This document shows, one piece after another, positions 7,438 through 9,100 of a stretch of DNA of 9,100 nt (position 1 is the stretch's first letter; the number at the start of each line of letters is the position of its first letter). The notes beneath the pieces were generated by a model, which saw only the letters and a list, made by a program, of their open reading frames with translations, searched no databases and was not told the origin of the DNA. The stretch spans positions 1 to 9,100 of the forward strand of contig CAJMOL010000045.1 of the NCBI GenBank assembly GCA_905215095.1, in the 5' to 3' direction. The translations under genes and the position numbers were made by a program. The stretch is from an uncultured bacterium. Its GTDB lineage: Bacteria; Actinomycetota; Coriobacteriia; Coriobacteriales; Coriobacteriaceae.

Positions 7438-8802
7438 CTAAACGTCAAGATGCGCACAATCAAGCGCCTTTTTGATAAGAGGGACAGATCGATCAGCCAA
7501 ATACAACGGAATGTTGAGCACCCCGTCGTCGAGCTTTAGGTTCTTAAGTGAGTAGCGGACCCTCAATGGAGTCGTCTCCGCATGCTTGTCGGCATAGTAC
7601 TTAAGGCTCTTGGAATGAACGACCTCTCCCGATTTGACCTCGACGGGAACGATTTCGTTTCCGACTTGAATCAAAAAATCGACTTCGTGCTTCGGCTTCT
7701 CGTTTGTCCAATAACGCGGAGCAGCATCTAACTGTGAAAGTAATGCCTGAAGCACATAGTTCTCGGCGAACGAACCTTTGAACTCCGAAAATATCGCATC
7801 CGAGATGGCAAAAGCGGACGCATCCAGCCTTGCCATGCGGCGCAGCAAGCCGACATCAAGACAGTAGACTTTAAATGCCTTGAGGTCATCGTACGCAGAG
7901 AGCGGCACACCACCGGCGGCATTAAGGCGAACCGCCGTAATGAGCCCAGCATCGGCAAGCCATTCCAGAGCATCCTCGTATTCTCGAGCACGAGCCCCCT
8001 CGCGCACCGCACCCCAAACGAACTTTTTGTTCTCGCGCGCCAACTGAGCTGGAATCGAGTTCCATATTTGCGAAAGCTTGGCGAACTGCGCACGGCCACC
8101 ATGCTTGGCAAAATCGCGCTCGTAGGAATCCAAGAGATCAGACAACACCTTATCGACCTGAACGATATCGCCCGTCTCCACCCACCGGCCAAGAGCCTCT
8201 GGCATGCCACCGCATGCAAAATAACGACGAAGATGCTCGACGAGACGGACATGGAAGAAATCGGGCACTGTCTCGATCTGATCCAGGCCGCCAAGGTATT
8301 CGTCGTAGTTTGCAGCGCCCTCGGCTTTCAGAAACTCGGAAAAGCTCATGGGGCGCATCTCCATGAACTCGACCTTTCCCACCGGAAAAGCGCTGGTCTC
8401 ACGGGACAAGCAAACGCCCAACAAAGACCCTGCGCATGCGACGTGATACTCGGGGGCCTCGTCACAGAAGTATTTAAGGGCGCCGACTGCAGAAGGACAA
8501 TCCTGGATCTCGTCAATAATAAGCAGCGTTTCGCCGGGATCGATAGGCTGTCCAAGTGCCAGGGAAAGGTTTGAGATGATCCGTCGAGGATCGCGCGTAC
8601 CTTCGAAAAACTGAGCGTACTCGCTCTGTACCCCAGGTGACGGCTCCTCGAGCGTCAGATACACAAAATTGCGGTACGAGGTTCGTCCGAACTCCTTAAG
8701 CGCCCATGTCTTTCCAACCTGGCGCGCCCCCTTAAGAATAAGCGGCTTACGATATTCCGACGCTTTCCAAGCGTTAAGCTTGGCAATGACATCTCGCTGC
8801 AT
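7438..8802 (-). CDS. AAA_14/DUF4143-type ATP-binding protein with PD-(D/E)XK-like C-terminus
   Basis: This 454-residue protein has an ATPase domain with Walker A GARQVGKT (25-32), Walker B LLIIDE (93-98) and a sensor-like AGSLLGV (124-130). The family's CGGMPEAL block (197-204) and a winged-helix-like middle follow. The C-terminal third has Glu347, the HEVD motif with Asp375, and EVK (Glu388, Lys390), which fits a PD-(D/E)XK nuclease-like fold. These proteins are widespread in anaerobes; their cellular role is unsettled, with links to mobile DNA or toxin-like function proposed. The ATG at 8802 has GGAAGG seven bases upstream. Hand-counted samples give about 47-50% G+C against 60-67% in the transporter genes, suggesting lateral transfer. 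It stands alone, converging with the AraC gene, and is preceded by a large palindrome. All key residues appear intact. Confidence 0.9.
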   Translation of the reverse strand: MQRDVIAKLNAWKASEYRKPLILKGARQVGKTWALKEFGRTSYRNFVYLTLEEPSPGVQSEYAQFFEGTRDPRRIISNLSLALGQPIDPGETLLIIDEIQDCPSAVGALKYFCDEAPEYHVACAGSLLGVCLSRETSAFPVGKVEFMEMRPMSFSEFLKAEGAANYDEYLGGLDQIETVPDFFHVRLVEHLRRYFACGGMPEALGRWVETGDIVQVDKVLSDLLDSYERDFAKHGGRAQFAKLSQIWNSIPAQLARENKKFVWGAVREGARAREYEDALEWLADAGLITAVRLNAAGGVPLSAYDDLKAFKVYCLDVGLLRRMARLDASAFAISDAIFSEFKGSFAENYVLQALLSQLDAAPRYWTNEKPKHEVDFLIQVGNEIVPVEVKSGEVVHSKSLKYYADKHAETTPLRVRYSLKNLKLDDGVLNIPLYLADRSVPLIKKALDCAHLDV

Positions 8803-8821
8803 GACCGAACCTTCCGCAAAG

Positions 8822-8896
8822 AAACTTCCGTAAACGTGATATTTCCCACATTTTACCCTAGGTAAAATGTGACATTTATCACATTTACGGAAGTTT
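8822..8896. promoter_or_regulatory. Interrupted 75-bp palindrome upstream of the AAA_14/DUF4143 gene
   Basis: Three stems share one axis centred on 8859. The outer 13-bp AAACTTCCGTAAA (8822-8834) pairs with 8884-8896, the middle GTGATA (8836-8841) pairs with 8877-8882, and the inner 11-bp CACATTTTACC (8847-8857) pairs with 8861-8871 around a CTA loop. The motif CTTCCGYAAA occurs at 8825-8834 and, inverted, in the right arm. It occurs again at 8811-8820 over the ribosome site of the ATPase gene. The position, 20 bp before the start codon, suggests an operator or transcript hairpin controlling that gene. A miniature mobile element is the alternative. Confidence 0.7.
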
Positions 8897-8928
8897 TAAG
8901 TTCATTTCGCCACACTTTCATCACATTG

Positions 8929-8957
8929 AAAAGTCGGAGGCGCATTTTGCGCCTCCG
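8929..8957 (-). terminator. Terminator-like hairpin
   Basis: CGGAGGCGCA (8935-8944) pairs perfectly with TGCGCCTCCG (8948-8957) around a TTT loop. On the minus strand it is followed by AC and then TTTT (8932-8929), so it would stop minus-strand transcription arriving from beyond the window and insulate the AAA_14/DUF4143 gene. On the plus strand only TCACCATCTTT follows, which is weaker. Confidence 0.5.
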
Positions 8958-8976
8958 TCACCATCTTTCCTATCAG

Positions 8977-9033
8977 CCCGCCTGACCCGAACGGCCGAGT
9001 CGTCACGGAACCAGGGAGCCCCGGCAGGGCGGG
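8977..9033. other. GC-rich long-range stem, possible structured RNA
   Basis: CCCGCC (8977-8982) pairs with GGCGGG (9028-9033), and TG/CA extends the stem past a bulged G. The 40-odd bases between include small self-complementary pieces such as CCG/CGG. I compared it by eye with tRNA, SRP, RNase P, T-box and common riboswitch cores and found no convincing match. It could be part of a leader, a small RNA or simply GC-rich spacer. Confidence 0.2.
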
Positions 9034-9057
9034 TGCTTGCTCAAAATGAGTTCCGCA

Positions 9058-9094
9058 CGCAAAGAAGGCCACTTAATGTGGCCTTCGTCTTGCG
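9058..9094. terminator. Hairpin near the right edge, terminator-like
   Basis: GAAGGCCAC (9064-9072) pairs with GTGGCCTTC (9078-9086) around TTAAT. Outer bases CGCAA (9058-9062) and TTGCG (9090-9094) extend the stem past a small internal loop. Only short T-runs follow on either strand, TTT being the best on the minus side, so termination is plausible but not proven. It probably marks the end of a minus-strand gene that starts beyond the window. Confidence 0.4.
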
Positions 9095-9100
9095 CAGGAC

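Noticed and set aside
8977..9040. RNase P-like or T-box-like core suggested by the GGCAGGGCGGGTGC stretch
   Set aside because: The flanking conserved parts of either RNA are missing, and the similarity is limited to a short G-rich run.
8902..9072. Minus-strand open frame of about 56 codons ending at TGA (8904-8902)
   Set aside because: It could only start at a GTG inside a hairpin, has no ribosome site, reads through two hairpins and resembles no family I know.
9046..9100. ATG on the plus strand open to the window edge
   Set aside because: There is no clear Shine-Dalgarno at proper spacing, and it runs straight through the 9064-9086 hairpin.

Overview
The window reads as accessory or transport DNA from a moderately high-GC anaerobe. 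Hand-counted 60-base samples of the transporter genes give about 60-67% G+C. Coding style, the small DUF6110-like protein and the ABC/AraC arrangement suggest a gut actinobacterium of the Coriobacteriia, Collinsella or a relative. That placement is a judgement from general resemblance, not a search. Most genes are on the minus strand; only a terminal fragment at the left edge and one AraC-type regulator are on the plus strand.

Left block (1-2610): the last 27 codons of an unidentified plus-strand gene converge on a two-gene minus-strand operon. The operon encodes an 81-residue membrane-anchored DUF6110-like protein (2489-2244), followed 18 nt later by a heavy-metal P-type (P1B-like) ATPase (2225-150). 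The ATPase has an HMA-like N-terminus without CxxC and a D-Y-S-C sequence in place of the usual CPC metal motif. A promoter-like pair at 2608-2580, a leader with two small hairpins, and an intrinsic terminator at 130-84 frame this operon. Its likely job is transport of an unknown transition metal across the cytoplasmic membrane, with the small protein as a possible partner.

Middle block (2636-7373): a perfect 16-bp-arm palindrome (2636-2668) sits just behind a pair of ABC half-transporters (6254-4428 and 4427-2670). Their stop and start codons abut (TAA then ATG), so they are translationally linked and probably form a heterodimer. A divergent AraC-family regulator (6369-7373, TTG start with a strong Shine-Dalgarno) shares the 114-bp intergenic region. 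This AraC plus two-ABC layout resembles the YbtA/YbtP/YbtQ and IrtAB type of siderophore importers that use an exporter fold. The substrate cannot be proved from sequence alone.

Right block (7438-9100): an AAA_14/DUF4143-type ATPase with a PD-(D/E)XK-like C-terminus (8802-7438) has visibly lower G+C (about 47-50% in samples) than its neighbours, suggesting lateral acquisition. Just upstream lies a striking interrupted 75-bp palindrome (8822-8896) whose outer motif CTTCCGYAAA is repeated a third time next to the start codon. The last roughly 200 bases hold no convincing gene, but contain a strong terminator-like hairpin (8935-8957), a GC-rich long-range stem (8977-9033) and a second hairpin (9064-9086).

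No tRNA, rRNA, CRISPR array, transposase or known riboswitch was recognised.
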